Source: Dendrophyllia cribrosa
Lineage: Eukaryota; Cnidaria; Anthozoa; Scleractinia; Dendrophylliidae
NCBI GenBank assembly: GCA_024195265.1
Contig: JAJLRJ010000007.1
Location: forward strand, 9,186,828 to 9,250,827
Length of the DNA stretch: 64,000 bases
Reading direction: 5' to 3'
Position 1 is the first letter of the stretch. The number at the start of each line of letters is the position of its first letter. The translations under genes and the position numbers were made by a program. The notes beneath the pieces were generated by a model, which did no database searches, was not told where the DNA came from, and saw nothing but the letters and a program-made list of their open reading frames with translations. Shown here one piece after another: positions 32,450 to 45,200 of this stretch.

Positions 32450-32477
32450 GGGGGGGGGGGGGGGGGGGGGGGGGGGG
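32450..32477. repeat. G28 tract
   Basis: 28 consecutive G. The flanks GGCCGGTGGGGT and TCTGCCGG show no coding frame. Confidence 0.75.
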
Positions 32478-32739
32478 TCTGCCGGAGGGTGGGCAATTAC
32501 CAAAAACCCCTCCTGCACAGCAAAAATAGAGAAAAAGATTCGTGGACAGGGAGCCAAAGAAAAGAAAAGTATGGAACAATATCTCGAAAAATAATTCTTG
32601 TTCAGCCTCAAAACGATAAAAAAAATCCATTCATTCATTCAGAGCCGCAGACATGTGTGCCGCCGGTGCCGCCTGAGCCTGAGCGCGGCCCTGGGGGCGA
32701 GAATACGTTTTTCTGCTCTCTCGAGCTCCCCCCTGGTGG

Positions 32740-32882
32740 GTGAGCATTAAATAACATCGGGTGAAACCTGATTTCTGCGCCCGCGCGAGAATGAGCAACC
32801 CCACAAACCAATTGTTTTCACTGCGACCGCTGGGCAGAAATCAGGTTTCACCCTTGTTTCACCCGATGTTATCTAATGCCGA
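32740..32882. mobile_element. Palindromic MITE with 12-bp TSD
   Basis: ATAACATCGGGTGAAACCTG and CAGGTTTCACCC...CCCGATGTTAT form the inverted arms. CCCCCCTGGTGG flanks the element at 32728-32739 and 32883-32894. Confidence 0.7.
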
Positions 32883-33519
32883 CCCCCCTGGTGGCTCTCC
32901 CTGAGGGGCCAGGCAAATAAACAATGAAGCCTTCGTCCGATCTCCCGGCCAGATTTTCATGCCTTCGATACAGCTTCACCCAACGTTGATGCTGCTTTTT
33001 CTATGAGATTCTGCGATGCAACTATCTGTGATGTTTTTCTTTTGTGGTAAGTGACAATATAAAAGGTTGAAATGTCATTGTTTTTTCATCTTTACAAACA
33101 CCCCGTCGGACGATAAAGTCAAGAGTTCAGAGTTGCCATCGATCCGATCCGATCCGATTTGTCACGGCTCAGATGACCTTGTTTAGTCTTAAACTGAGTA
33201 TTTAGGAGTGTTATTTGGGTTGTTTCTTACTAGAACTGGTGTAAAAATTAAGGCTATCTAACTTAAGAGAAGTGCTCCCGCAGCCCGCAGTCCTGTTGTC
33301 GTCAAAATGATAACAACTCTGCAGATGTATTTTCCTCGTTCTTATCTGATCGTTTGGACAGCTACGGGGTCGCCCGTACTAAAAGTGTGTTGTGCGAAAG
33401 GTAGCTGGATTACACCGATATTCCTTGTTCTAAACGCGAGTTACAGCAAAGGTTAATGGAGTACATGGATATTTCTCGTTTTAGAAGTTGGGGGGGGGGG
33501 GGAGGAGGTGGCGCAGGCG

Positions 33520-33660
33520 CATTCATCGACTACGGGACTGCGGGAGCACTCTTTTTACTAACACTTTTAAAATGTATTCATCGACTACGGGACTGCAGGA
33601 CTGCGGGAGCACTCGTTTTACTGACACTTAACTATTCAAATTGACTGCAGGAGTGCTGAA
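33520..33660. repeat. ~65-bp tandem repeat 'CATCGACTACGGGACTGC'
   Basis: ATTCATCGACTACGGGACTG followed by CGGGAGCACTC occurs twice, with a weaker third unit (GACTGCAGGAGTGCTGAAGC). GTGCTCCCGCAG at 33272 is an inverse fragment. A G13 tract (33490-33502) lies just upstream. Confidence 0.55.
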
Positions 33661-33732
33661 GCACTCGTTTAACTAGACAAAGCCAAGAATTAGCGACAAA
33701 GAACGGTGGTTTGGCATATTTTTTCACCGACC

Positions 33733-33785
33733 TATCAAACGAAAGTTAAACGCGCTAACCACTAAACCACTGCACCTCCACGATT
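33733..33785 (-). repeat. tRNA-like A-box fragment
   Basis: The minus strand reads GTGGAGGTGCAGTGGTTTAG then TGGTTAGCGCG, resembling the 5' half of a tRNA or SINE head. No B box follows. Confidence 0.4.
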
Positions 33786-33992
33786 TATCAGGTCCGTTGG
33801 TCTAAAAATGTTGTACGCAGGTCAGTTACCATGAATGGCTATAAGTAGCATGTTACGTGTGCGATGCGCACCGAACGATAACTGAGCTATTGTAGAACTG
33901 TAGGCGTTTCTTTATAACGTACCATTATCCACCGTTTCTAAAATTCCGACAAAATATGTTCATTCAACTTCCGACAGCGACGTGAAGGGCCT

Positions 33993-34229
33993 CCTCAAAC
34001 CCCACGGAATCAACGAACACTTTTCATTCAACTAATTTACATTTGTTTTTCATCACACCAAATTTCCACCAATAGCGTAGCTCCACCACTTACTATATAA
34101 AACCACACACCACCCACAATTCCTTGAATAGCTCGAACGAAGGGCTAGCGCTCGAAACGTCAGCTATTTGAATCTTTTTACGGTGGTCAATTTACCTTAT
34201 CAACTCAGTCGATAAAACTAAATTCTCAT
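33993..34229 (+). mobile_element. Solo PLE 3' end (copy D)
   Basis: Begins within the last PLE codons (CTCAAACCCCACGGAATCAA), keeps the stop codon and the 3' UTR with the hammerhead motif, and ends in GATAAAACTAAATTCTCA. It differs from copies A-C at scattered positions, so it is older. A severe 5' truncation is normal for PLEs. Confidence 0.85.
34125..34174 (+). ncRNA. Hammerhead-ribozyme-like motif, PLE copy D (degraded)
   Basis: The GGGC/GCTC stem II and GAAACGTCAGC are kept. The left strand reads GAATAGCTCGAACGA, which breaks the outer stem I and the CUGANGA-like core. Probably inactive. Confidence 0.45.
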
Positions 34230-34894
34230 ATTTACCATAGTTTGGTGAATGTGGGACCAGGGGAGCATTCTGCAATCGCTGGGTATTCTGCAATCGTTCC
34301 GAAATTAACCTTGAAAGGAGATACGAAATCTTACAAAATGACAAAATATTAAAATATATGGTCTATATGAGACCGATTTCAAGCGTCCCTTTCAGGGCCT
34401 TTTTTTCCGCAAAATATGACAGCATGGCAGCCATGTTGGGGATCAGAACAATTAAATTAATTTTTCTTCCTTTAGGAATAAAACTCTTCTTCTTCCATCA
34501 AACTTGTCTCCTTCTATTTTTATGTAAACGATTTCTATTGTTCCTGACCCCGAACATGGCTGCCCTGCAAACCACCAATACCGTTGAGTTCCGAAAGAAG
34601 CGGCCCCTTGAAAGTAATGGCTACTTGAAAGTAAAGTTAATTTTCGGACCTTTCTAGTAATTCCCGAAAGTAACCTCCTTCCCAAAAGTAACGGTCCAAT
34701 CGAAAATATCATAGTGATGTCTCCATGCAGATGGAATAGCTTAGTGTTTCACCGTCCAAGAATGCCGAAGAAAACCGAAGACTCAATGAAAAAGAGAGAA
34801 TTAAAGTGACATTATTTTATTTATGCCTATTCCATGTTTTTGTTTATCATGATCTTTTTTTCTTCAATTACTCACATATTTAAGCTGCCTGAAA

Positions 34895-35495
34895 GTAATG
34901 GCTACCCCCGGGGGATACTCAACAAAGTTTGTATGGGGATGCCCCCACCCCCCCGAGGTCCGAACCCTTACCCTTTCATGTACCATTTTTGACATACCTT
35001 TCATTGAAAAGTGGTACCTCTTTCATATAGCCTTTACGTGCATCTGTTCAAGATATATTTTGAAAGGCCCTATTTATTTTTATACTTAAATGGCAGTTTT
35101 CTCTACCCTTTTGTATACCACAACTCATGTTTTCCCTACCCTTTCCTATTCATGAAATCCCTACCCTTTCATATACTTCAACTTGTGAAATCACTACCCT
35201 TTCATATACCTTCAGCCTCAAAAAGGTACCCCTTTCGGGCGGAGCATCCCTGAATATCCTGTTATAGGAAGTACTCCCCTCCCCCCCGAGCGATACCTGA
35301 AAGTTGCGCACCCTCAGGCCTGCTAATTCTAAAAGTTATGGGCGCCACTAAAATCTTCATGAAATCCCTACCCTTTCATATACTTCAACTTGTGAAATCA
35401 CTACCCTTTCATATACCTTCAGCCTCAAAAAGGTACCCCTTTCGGGCGGAGCATCCCTGAATAGCCTGTTATAGGAAGTACCCCCCCCCCCCCCA

Positions 35496-35526
<31 letters not shown>

Positions 35527-35585
35527 GCGATACCTGAAAGTTGCGCACCCTTAGGCCTGCTAATTCCATTAGTAATGGGCGCCAC
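34895..35585. repeat. 'CCCTACCCTTTCATATAC' repeat with 207-bp tandem duplication and C29 tract
   Basis: Many variants of CTACCCTTTCATATACCTTC occur. 35151-35357 is repeated at 35358-35585. In the second unit the C tract has grown to C14-A-C29 (35481-35524) where the first has CTCCCCTCCCCCCC. The growth happened after the duplication. Confidence 0.7.
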
Positions 35586-35589
35586 TACT

Positions 35590-37385
35590 CTCAGAACTCT
35601 ACGGTACCTCAAAATTTCAGGGTTTGCTTTAATTTATGCAAAAATTTAAGATTTATGCAAAAGAAAGTTAAAATCTGAAAGACGGAACATTTTGCTGGTA
35701 AAAGTAAAGGTTAAATTTTTCCCATCTTTAAAAAATACTTAAAAACTCTATTAAAAATAAATAATTATGTAAGCTTAAGGTGGCTCCATTGTTATTTCGG
35801 GCGCACTCATTTTTGACAAATCCCCCAAATAATATGCATGCCAGCTACTTCAGGAGGGGAGGTACACTTCATTGGAATTCCATGGGGTGCAATGTTTTTA
35901 AATGAGGGAACTACACTGTTAAGTTACTGCTTTTAATTGATTACGAAATTTTATCGTGGGTTATACAGCCTGTTTCTGAGAAAATACTGGGCTAAAAGTC
36001 ATTTTGGCAATATACCGGGCCAGCCTGGCTCATGTGATCAGGTCCTAATTGCATTGAAACGTAATTATCCTTTCATGATAACAATAAATTGTTTACAAAA
36101 TGCCATGAGTAATTTCTAGAAGCCAGATCTGGTTTCTTAGCCCATGCAATAAACTGTATTATTATATCTCTCAGTTAGTACGCGCGCTATGATTGGTCAA
36201 TTTTCCGGTCCGTATTTTACAGTACGGACCGCAAAATGTGAGAGTCCCAGCATCGGTCTAGCATCCGCTAACAAAAGTTGTTTTCTACATTAAAAATTAT
36301 CCAGAGAAAACGTTTGGAGCTAAATGGGTTAACATGTCAGGTTGCAAAAAACTCTCTTCGATGAAATTAGCTATAACTTTAGCAAAAAACTGGTTAGCCG
36401 CGAATCAAAAAGCATTGACAATTTTCTTGAGTATAAAGCTTACATGCTTATTGTTTTGGTATTTAGCTTTTAGGCTGTAAGTTGTAAAACTCGAGTAACT
36501 TGGCAAATTCGTTAAACTTTAACAATTTAATTTAGCATTGAAAAAAGAGTACCTTTCTTTGTAAGAAAACTTCAGTCACTATGAAAAACATAAAGCTGCA
36601 AAACAACTTGAAACGGCATCCATCGGTAAACTGTTAAGCTAGCTTAGTTTGATCATCTAGTTAAGACTTAAGCTTATAAAAAACTTAAGTTCGGAGTTAT
36701 CGTTTGTGGTTCTAAGAAGAACAAACTTGAGGCTACAGAATTACGCTAAAAGTGTACCTTGATTCCTCAGCGAAATTTTTGTCCTTGCAATGGATTCCCT
36801 GAAAACAATTTTTGCGTATTCGCAAATACGCTCAGCTCTTGCTGCAGCTCACGCTGAAAATTTGTCAGGTGCAATCGAAATTCAAACTCATCCATGAGTT
36901 TCGGCATGAAGCCACTAAAGCACAACGAAAAGCCAAAAACAGCTTGCAGTATTTGATGAGGAGATATTTTCAGTATCCTTTTTGAAGTTTCAGAGTTTCT
37001 TCGTTCACCGCTGTAGACCGAAATGCTGCCACAGCCACATTTTCCAGTTTGAGGAACGCGTTTGTTTTGACGATTTTATCGCGGCGTTTTCATTCTTTTT
37101 TCATTCAATTGTCTTCGCCAGTAACTAAGAATTTTTTCAAAGAAAACTACCTTGTGTCAGGTTTCCATCGTCCTATCGAACACATGGAAGGATAAATTAA
37201 TTCGTTTTCATAGTTTTCATTCAAGAGCCACGCAAGTTCACGCCGAATCGAGGACCGATCACACTATTTTTGAAAGCCAATAAAATTTGCTCTTTGCTTT
37301 CTTGTGACGTACGTCAGTCAAATGAAGCCGTCGATCTTTTGACTTGAAAGGTTTTCCTTATCGCCGATTTAGAGATATAATAAAT
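35590..37385. other. No gene recognised
   Basis: AT-rich. GTACGCGCGCTATGATTGGTC followed by CGGTCCGTATTTTACAGTAC at about 36178-36228 resembles the foldback at 37389, so 36.2-37.5 kb may be one larger non-autonomous element. No coding segment found. Confidence 0.4.
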
Positions 37386-37388
37386 ATC

Positions 37389-37545
37389 TTATTAGCCTCG
37401 TTTTTCTCGGTCCGTACCGTAAGTTACGGAACCTCGTTTTTTTTCCTCGATTTATGGCCAAGCGCGCTTCGCGCTTGGGCCATAAATCGAGGAAAAAAAC
37501 CTCGGTCCGTAACTTACGGTACGGACCTCGAACTCGGCTAATAAG
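37389..37545. mobile_element. 157-bp palindrome CTTATTAGCC...GGCTAATAAG
   Basis: Arms contain TCGGTCCGTACCGTAAGTTA and its inverse, and CCTCGATTTATGGCC and its inverse. The loop is AAGCGCGCTTCGCGCTTG, itself self-complementary. A strong cruciform or hairpin candidate. Confidence 0.65.
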
Positions 37546-38704
37546 AGGTATATAGCTGAAACTTTGTCAGCAACTGTGGAGCGGTCATGTGGATTATTTT
37601 CCTTGTCAGTTGTGGCACTCCTGTCTAAGAAAAAATAATAATAAGTGCTGCACATGACAGCATAAAGATTAATAAGCACTTCCATCCTGCTTCAAGCCAA
37701 CTGCACAAATTTAATTCTCAAGGATATATTTTTCATTTTGAAAATAAATTATGTGTATGTATATTTAATTATTCTTTCCTAATATATAAAGTTCTGTTTT
37801 TAAATTTTTCATAATGCTTTAAGTTCCATTGTGAATGACAAAATCGTTGCTAGCACAACAAGCCAGACTTCTTTGTTTCTCTTTTTAGCTGTTTGCTTTC
37901 AGTGCCAGTGCAGTCTGGAAAATTGATTCCTTTTTAATAAAGAGCCAACCTCAAAAAAGCACTGCTTTGATTAATAAAAAAAGTTGAAAGACTTAAGCAA
38001 CATTTGGCAGTTTTTTGGTGTGTGTGATAATTTTTTTATTTTTGTCTTATTCAGGGTTCTGTATGCTAGCCAAGATATTGGCTGCTGAAGGTAAATGTAC
38101 TTATAACTTATTAAACCATCCCATTATCAACATACATATTCTCCACAGCTGTTGTATTTCTTCTGATACTTTTTAGAGAAGTTGTTGTTTAAAAATCAAG
38201 AACAATTATCATTAGCGTAATTCAGATCCTTTCTTCTCGCAACCTGCATGTACTGTCTATGTTAGTTCAGTACTGTTGTAAGGGTTTGTATGAATTTTGG
38301 TGAATTTCATGAAATGGGACTGAGATGCTCAATAACCCTCTTAATCCATGATTTTGGTAAAATGCAAATATACCATGCAAACATTATATGAGCAAACAGC
38401 TCACTTCAAGTTTGACGGAATATCGCCACATTTTCAAGGCCAGGCTGCTGAGGATGTTTAAAAAATGGCTGTCAGCCAGGGCACTGTCTGGAGTGAACTT
38501 CTGCTTTAAGAAAAATTTAGTGTGTGATTGTCTCTACCAACAAGCGATCGAGGTATCAATAATTGATACTTATTATTGAAACCAAACCAACTGACATTTT
38601 CACATTTTTTATTCATGCATTCATCATAAATTGGACTATAAACTTGCTTTAGATCCCATTATAAATGTATCTTTATATAACCTTAAACACACTTTTTAAG
38701 GGAT

Positions 38705-38960
38705 GTACAGTTGAACCTGTATTAAGCAGCCACCCTCGGCACCTTGGAAATTGGCTTATTCACGGCGGGTTGGCTCTAGGAGCCTTTGATTTTTATTTAG
38801 TAATGTATAGAACGCATGTATGAAGTGCATAAATGTATATATAATAATGTTTATTAATGTATATTAATAAATTACCTCTGTCAGTCTATAACCTTTTAAA
38901 CCACAGTCGAACCTGTATTAAGCAGCCACCCTCGGGACCTTGGAAATTGGCCAATTATTA
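38705..38960. repeat. 'CCTGTATTAAGCAGCCACCC' repeat, two units
   Basis: CAGTTGAACCTGTATTAAGC and AGCCACCCTCGG...TTGGAAATTGGC occur at 38707 and 38903. The inverse phrase ends at 47357. This is the TA/CAGT-ended 'staircase' family. Confidence 0.55.
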
Positions 38961-39265
38961 TTTATTAATAACTTTTTTATTAATAGATTACCAAGTAAAA
39001 TAATAGTTTAATTTGTGGGCATGGTTAATAAAGTACATGCAATATGAATGTATACATATGTATATATGTAACCTTGTTTCAAGTAATAAGTTATTAGCAT
39101 TTCAAAAAACAATTTTTTTTTCTTTACTTTTTTACTAAAAAATTACAAGTTTTTTGTTTATACTTATATAACTTTAGGGGGCACAATATTAGTTTATCTA
39201 GACGTGCTCCTCTCCTCTCCTTCCTAATATAATGTGATTTAATTTAATTATCAACATCTGTAAAG

Positions 39266-42200
39266 GTGGTCATCAACAAATTTATCAGGAGCCAGTGGCA
39301 AATTTCCGAGCACAGTCAAGGGCCAGTGGCTACCAGTCAATGCTACCTGTCAGTGGACCATAACAGCCCCTGTAGGGAAGGTGCTCAGAATCAAAATCTT
39401 TGCATATTTCAAAGCAAAGCCATGTGTTGGGGAATACCTGAGAATTCATGATGGAGCCAGTGGAGCAAGCGATAAAATAGCTGAATATACCTGTAACAAT
39501 GAGAGAGTTATTAGAGATAAATACTTTTTTTCGAGTGGCCAAAGTTTGTGGCTGGAGGTGAAGACTGGGTCAATGACAAATTCTACGCTTATCGAATTTT
39601 CATATCAAGCATATAACTTCCAAGGTATCTATGGGTGGAAGTTGACCCAAATAGCCACATGTTAGTTGTGTGATGAGGTTAGGGGGGGGACTCCCATATA
39701 CATGTAAAATTGATGGAGTGATCACCGGAAATTCTGAATGGAAGCCCTAAAAAGTACCAGAATCTTGTTTTGTGGGTGTCCAATTCTTTCTGAAAAGATG
39801 TTCCTGTTGGCATATTTTTCTGACTTAATACCAAACCACAAATTTTAACCCCTACAAGGCATGACAATCACCCCATCACTTTTATGTGGGAGTCACTCCC
39901 TGGGATCCTGGGGACGGTGTTGGAGGGAGGGTGGGGAGTTGGACACAGGGGGTGGGGGTCAGTGGAGCAAAATGCCTAGGGGAGGGGAGGGGAAGATCCA
40001 AAAGTGTGCAGAGTGTTTCATATTCACGAGTTGGCTCATAGGAGCCGTTGATTAACTCGTGAATACAGAAAGCGTAATGAACGAGTTACAGCAGACGGGG
40101 GCAAATATGCAAATTTTCACTCCTTCCTTGGACCGTAAACTTTTATTGGTAATTTTGCCAGGGAATACTCGACCACCGAAAAAGGACATTATTAACGTGA
40201 TGTACTAATGTTTCGCGTTGGAGTCCTTTGATGGAAAATGAAAACTGATTTAAGGACTTTAATTGAATTTGTGGCGTTTATAGGGCACTGTTCTGAACCA
40301 GCACTACCAGGAGTTGCTGGCCCGCGTTTGAATCTGGGTAAAGGAGGGGGACATTGGGGGTCTCTGAACACCGCAACACCGCAAAAAAAAAAAAAATTAC
40401 CAAACACCGCATCACCGCAAGAAAAGTCGACGAAACACCGTCACCGCAATATATATTATTGTCAAGTTACTTATAAATAAAAAAGGCTTAGGATTGGCGA
40501 CCGGCAGCGTATTGAAAATTAACTAGACAGTATTGGACTGCTTTTTGTTACAAATAAACATAATGGTACGTGCTTTTCATAAATAAGTACTTATAGAGGC
40601 TAAATTTAGATCTGACAAGGGTCAAACAGGAAACAGCAACACCGCAGATAATTTCGTCCCACCGAACACCACAGACTTTAAAGCGCACACATCGCACACC
40701 GTAGGGTTTGAGATCACCGCAACACCGCAATCAGGGATTTTATTCACCGCAACACCGCATAAAAAAATGAGTAACACCGCGACACCGCAAATCCCCAATG
40801 TCCCCCTCGTAAAGACATTGAATATTTTTTTCTTTTTTTTTCCTTTCCTTTATTTTTAAACGGAAATTTGATGAAGTTGGCAACCTTTATCGAAAGTCTT
40901 AATTTAAGTTCTTTATTTCTAAAATTTAGACCCAAAACATTTCGTTCTGAAAATGAAGCATATTGACGAGTTGGCTCATAGGAGCCTTTGAGTTTTGTTT
41001 GAGTATCACCTCTCTTCCCCCAACCTTCGTCTTGTTGGGCAGGTGCCTCATTGTCTTGCATGGGGGTGTATGACTGCATGTAGATATGGAACAGGCACAG
41101 GTAATGCATCAGTCAATTGCAGCAGTGTCCATAAACCACCTCCCCGGGCATAATTAGCATTTTGTGAAAAAATAAATTGGCAAATACTACATGGCAGGGA
41201 CAAAAAAGCTGTGCAAAATTGCCCCAGGAAAAATTATTCAAATCTAGCTAGGCTGATCCAAAATTTATAGGGTCCAGAGAGTGGGGTCCACGTTTTGTAC
41301 CAACCCCATATGAGATTGTTTGTGGCCAGTGTCTTCTAGGGTGTTAAGATATTGTCTCAAAATCACACACATTTTTTGCAGCATATTTTGTATGCAACTA
41401 CGTAGGTTTGATTTACATTATACAATTTGTGCCATAGGTACATCAGAAGCATATCACATCTGTAACAAAGTTGTCCCGTCAAAATCTGCCTTTACCAAGC
41501 TGTTATTTGATCATGTACTACCTTAACGATTTTCCCATTATGGTGTTGTCTATTGTTTTTAGATTGTTCAGTTAACAAAACCTTGGATGCCCCACAGTTA
41601 CCTGAAGAAAAAAACTTTTCCACTCCATACTACCCTCATGGCTTCCCCGTGAATGTGACTTGTGGATGGTACATCACCGCTCCTGAGAATCATATTGTCT
41701 CACTTCACCTGAAGTCTGCAAACTGGTCGAATTCAGAGGACATGAAGAATGTAGAGGTTTATGATGTGGATGGATCAGAGCTTATTCCCATTGCAATTCG
41801 CAGAGATATTAGTGACCATGACAGTCCATATGCCCCTGGGGAAGTCTTTTCCAAGTTCCGGTCTGTCTTTGTTGTGTTCAAGAGCGATGGCAAACCAAGT
41901 GATTTTGATGATCGAGGTATATTTGGCCAATACTCGGCTGTCAAGCCAGGTAAGGATATAAAGAATATAATTGCGACAAACTTGCAGTAATGGTACATTA
42001 AGTAGTGCGACCATGAATCTACTAGCGTTCTATTACGAATGCTGTTCTTTTATTGGCTACGCTGCTCACTATCTTTCCTGTTGTAGAAAGTGAGTAGAGT
42101 GAGTAGCTGATTATCCATGCGTGGCGTGACCGGTTTATATCATTTTTCAATAAAAACACGAGCCAGTCTTGTTGTTAAGTTTTGAACATCTACTGTTAGT

Positions 42201-45200
42201 AGATTTATACTAAAACAATTAGATTATTCGCTCTTGATTTCTATGCATGATAGTTGATTTGGTCTTCACCCACATCAACTATCACGCGATAGAAATCTCG
42301 AGCTCATATTCTAATTGTTAAATAGAATTATAGTAATGCAGTGAAATACAAAATCAGTGATCTTTCAAGTCTGCTTATAAAGCGGCCTTTTACTGTAGCC
42401 ATAATTTAAACATTTCAAAACAACACCAAACTACATGTACATGTAACAAAGTTTGGTCCATATACCCCGTATTAACGACATAATTGATGTACTTTATTGT
42501 TTTTAAAGAAAGATACCGTGGAGTAACCACATGTAACCCCGACAAAACAGTAGAAAATAATGAATCGACAAGAATATGTTTTTTTTTTCAACTGTGTAGA
42601 CGTTGTCTGACGTAGTGTCCGGATTTGGCAAATTGTGTCAAGGTGTCCGTATTAAGCATATGTCTGTAAAGCAGGGTTCAACTGTTCAAATGAATATTCG
42701 CATTTTTGAACGAATACAACAAATTTCTTTACCCCACTGAAGATTGGTTCTTTCACTTTACAACTTACAGCTTACTAGTGTTTGTCAATGATAAATTCTG
42801 TTTTGATAGGGATATCCACATTCACGCTTGCATGAACTTTGGATTCAGTATCAGCAAATAGGTTTTGCCATAGTACAATCCGCGATCTCTTTTACTGGCC
42901 TGGCTTATATTTTAAGTCATTCATAGAATTTAAGCTTTTTTCATGTTGAAAACTTGTCGTCTTTGCTTTGAGTAAAAAGAATTGAACGGAGACATGAACG
43001 GAGCTAACTTGGTAGTATTCAAGAGAACTACACCGTGCATCATGGAAAAATTAACCTAACGCACAGGAAAAAAATTCAGGATCCCATTTTTGGATATTTT
43101 AGGGCATTTAAAGAATACCCACAAAAATCCCAAATTTGGAAGAATGAGACAAGTCCCAACCAGAGAACGTGGTTGGGAATTCCCTGGTTGGGACTTGTCT
43201 CACTTTGCCAAATTTGGGAATTTTGTGGGTGTTCCATAAATAACCTAAAAAAATTCCCAAAATGGGAATCGGGTATTTTTAACCCGTGAATACGCGCAAG
43301 TGTAATGAACGTGTTATCGGTAACGGTGGCTAATTCACTCACTCACTCACTCACTCGCTCACTCACTCGCTCACTCGCTCCTTCCATCAGCTGTAAACTT
43401 AGTGACGTAATGCTTTGTTACCAATGCGTTTCGTAACAAGAATAACGTGAATCCAGCGATAACAATAACTAATTTTGTTGTAAACGAATATAAACAACAA
43501 GCTTAAAGATGTTTCGCATTTGGAGTCTTTAATGCAACATTAAAATCGATCTAAAAGGATTTTCCAATCGAGACACGCGTTTTGATGCGAATCTACCTTA
43601 AAATAATAAAATTTAGTCTTAAAGTGCCCCTATGATCAAATTTTTGATTTTCATTTTTTTACATTTTCCTGTACTATTAGACTTTCTTACTCATCTTGCC
43701 AAATTTCAATCCATTACGAACATCAGAAGTCATTTTATTTTAAAATTTATTTTTGAGAATTTACGGCCGCCATTAATCAACCTTGTTCCAAGGCTTGGTT
43801 GCGAATGAGAGAAAGTGACGTCAAAGGCTCAAACATGCCTCACGGGTTGAAATTATAATAACAATAAGTATTGAAAATCACGCGAAAAGCAACAAAAACT
43901 TTGGACTTGTTCTTCGTGCAATTTTCTTTGCTGATTGTTATTATAATTTCAACTCGTGAGGTATTTTTGAGCCTTTGACGTCACTTTCTCCCATTCGCAA
44001 CCAAGCCTTGGAACAAGGTTGATTAATGGCGGCCGTAAATTCTCAGAAATAATTGTTAAAATAAAATGCCTTCTGATGTTCGAAATGGATTGAAATTTGG
44101 CAAGATGAGTAAGAAAGTCTAATAGTACACGTAAAGGTAAAAAAATGAAAATCAAAAATTTGATCACAGGGGCACTTTAACAGAGCATGTGTTCCTCGAT
44201 GGTTAGTAGTCTAGCGCCTGGATTCACAGTCAGGAGGCCCCGGGTTCAATTCACACTCGTGACACTTTTTTTTATTTTTTTCCCTCTTTCTTTTTTTTTT
44301 CTTCGGACTAGACATTAGGAAAGTGATTTACTTTTTTTTTTTGCGTTCGTCAAAAATCCTTACGTTTAATTTTAAAAAAAATATCGAACCGTGTCAGTGT
44401 GAAAACATATCTTACCGCAATATTGCGTTACGTTTTAGCATTTCTTATTCACGGGTTGGCTCTTAGAAGCTTTTGATTTTCCTGTGTAACAGATTGCTGC
44501 ACATGCAAACCTTTACATATATGTATTTTCGCGCACAATTTTATGCCAATAATGTATGTACACATATATTCTTTTGCAGCTCGCTCTTGTTCCCCTAAAG
44601 ACTCTTATGAAGAGAACATGAATATTTTGCTCAGAGATCCTTCTGGTACGATCAAAACTCCAGGATACCCACAGGGTTACTCTGATTCCTTTATCAACAA
44701 TTGCTTTTGGAAGATAATTGCACCAAAAGGAAGAGTCGTACAAGTTGATTTTATATCCTTTAGCCTAGCCACCTTTGACTCTGTCACGATCACAGATTCT
44801 ATCAATGGTTTGAATCCTCAGTCGATCACACGTTCTGGTAAACAAGCGTCATTTACGTTTTACTCTACGGGTCATGAGCTGAGTATCAAGGTCCGTAGTT
44901 ATTCGGGCACCAGTGGTCCGGGATTCATTGCTAACTTCACATCAGTTGCTGCAGGTGAGAACTTCGTATGCCCTGGATGAACAAAGCCACCATCATTTTT
45001 ATGAGCTAATTTTAACAGGTAGAATCTTGATTACTTGAACCTGGGGGGGGGGGGGGGGGCGAAGGGAATGCCATGGGGATTTTTATATGTTTTAGGTCAA
45101 AAGTGTGTCGTTAATTAAAACTACTGGTAAGTACTTTATACATACACCTAATTGCAATAACGTTGTCATAGAAAAATGAAAAATGTAAAAACGAAAAATG

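Larger units (their letters stand above)
43281..44477. mobile_element. Composite 'AACCCGTGAATA...TATTCACGGGTTGGCTC' element (CUB gene intron 2)
   Basis: The left end AACCCGTGAATACGCGCAAG and the right end TTATTCACGGGTTGGCTCTTAGAAGC belong to the same family as 54080-54386. The interior contains a (TCAC)n run (43333-43382), a large foldback (43619-44180) and a tRNA-like segment (44184-44262). So it is about 1.2 kb with nested insertions. Confidence 0.5.

Noticed and set aside
32258..32743. 161-codon plus frame and 125-codon minus frame around the G28 tract
   Set aside because: They encode poly-Gly or poly-Pro from the homopolymer, with no conserved flanking sequence.
38388..38551. Candidate upstream CUB gene exon (MSKQLTSSLTEYRHIF...)
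   Set aside because: It ends at a plausible GT in phase 0, which does not fit the phase-2 requirement of exon A. It has no signal peptide or CUB Cys.
43035..43342. Overlapping 84- and 88-codon frames on both strands with similar peptides (SQIW.NETSPNQ)
   Set aside because: The similarity of the two strands is due to the palindromic MITE at 43078-43272.
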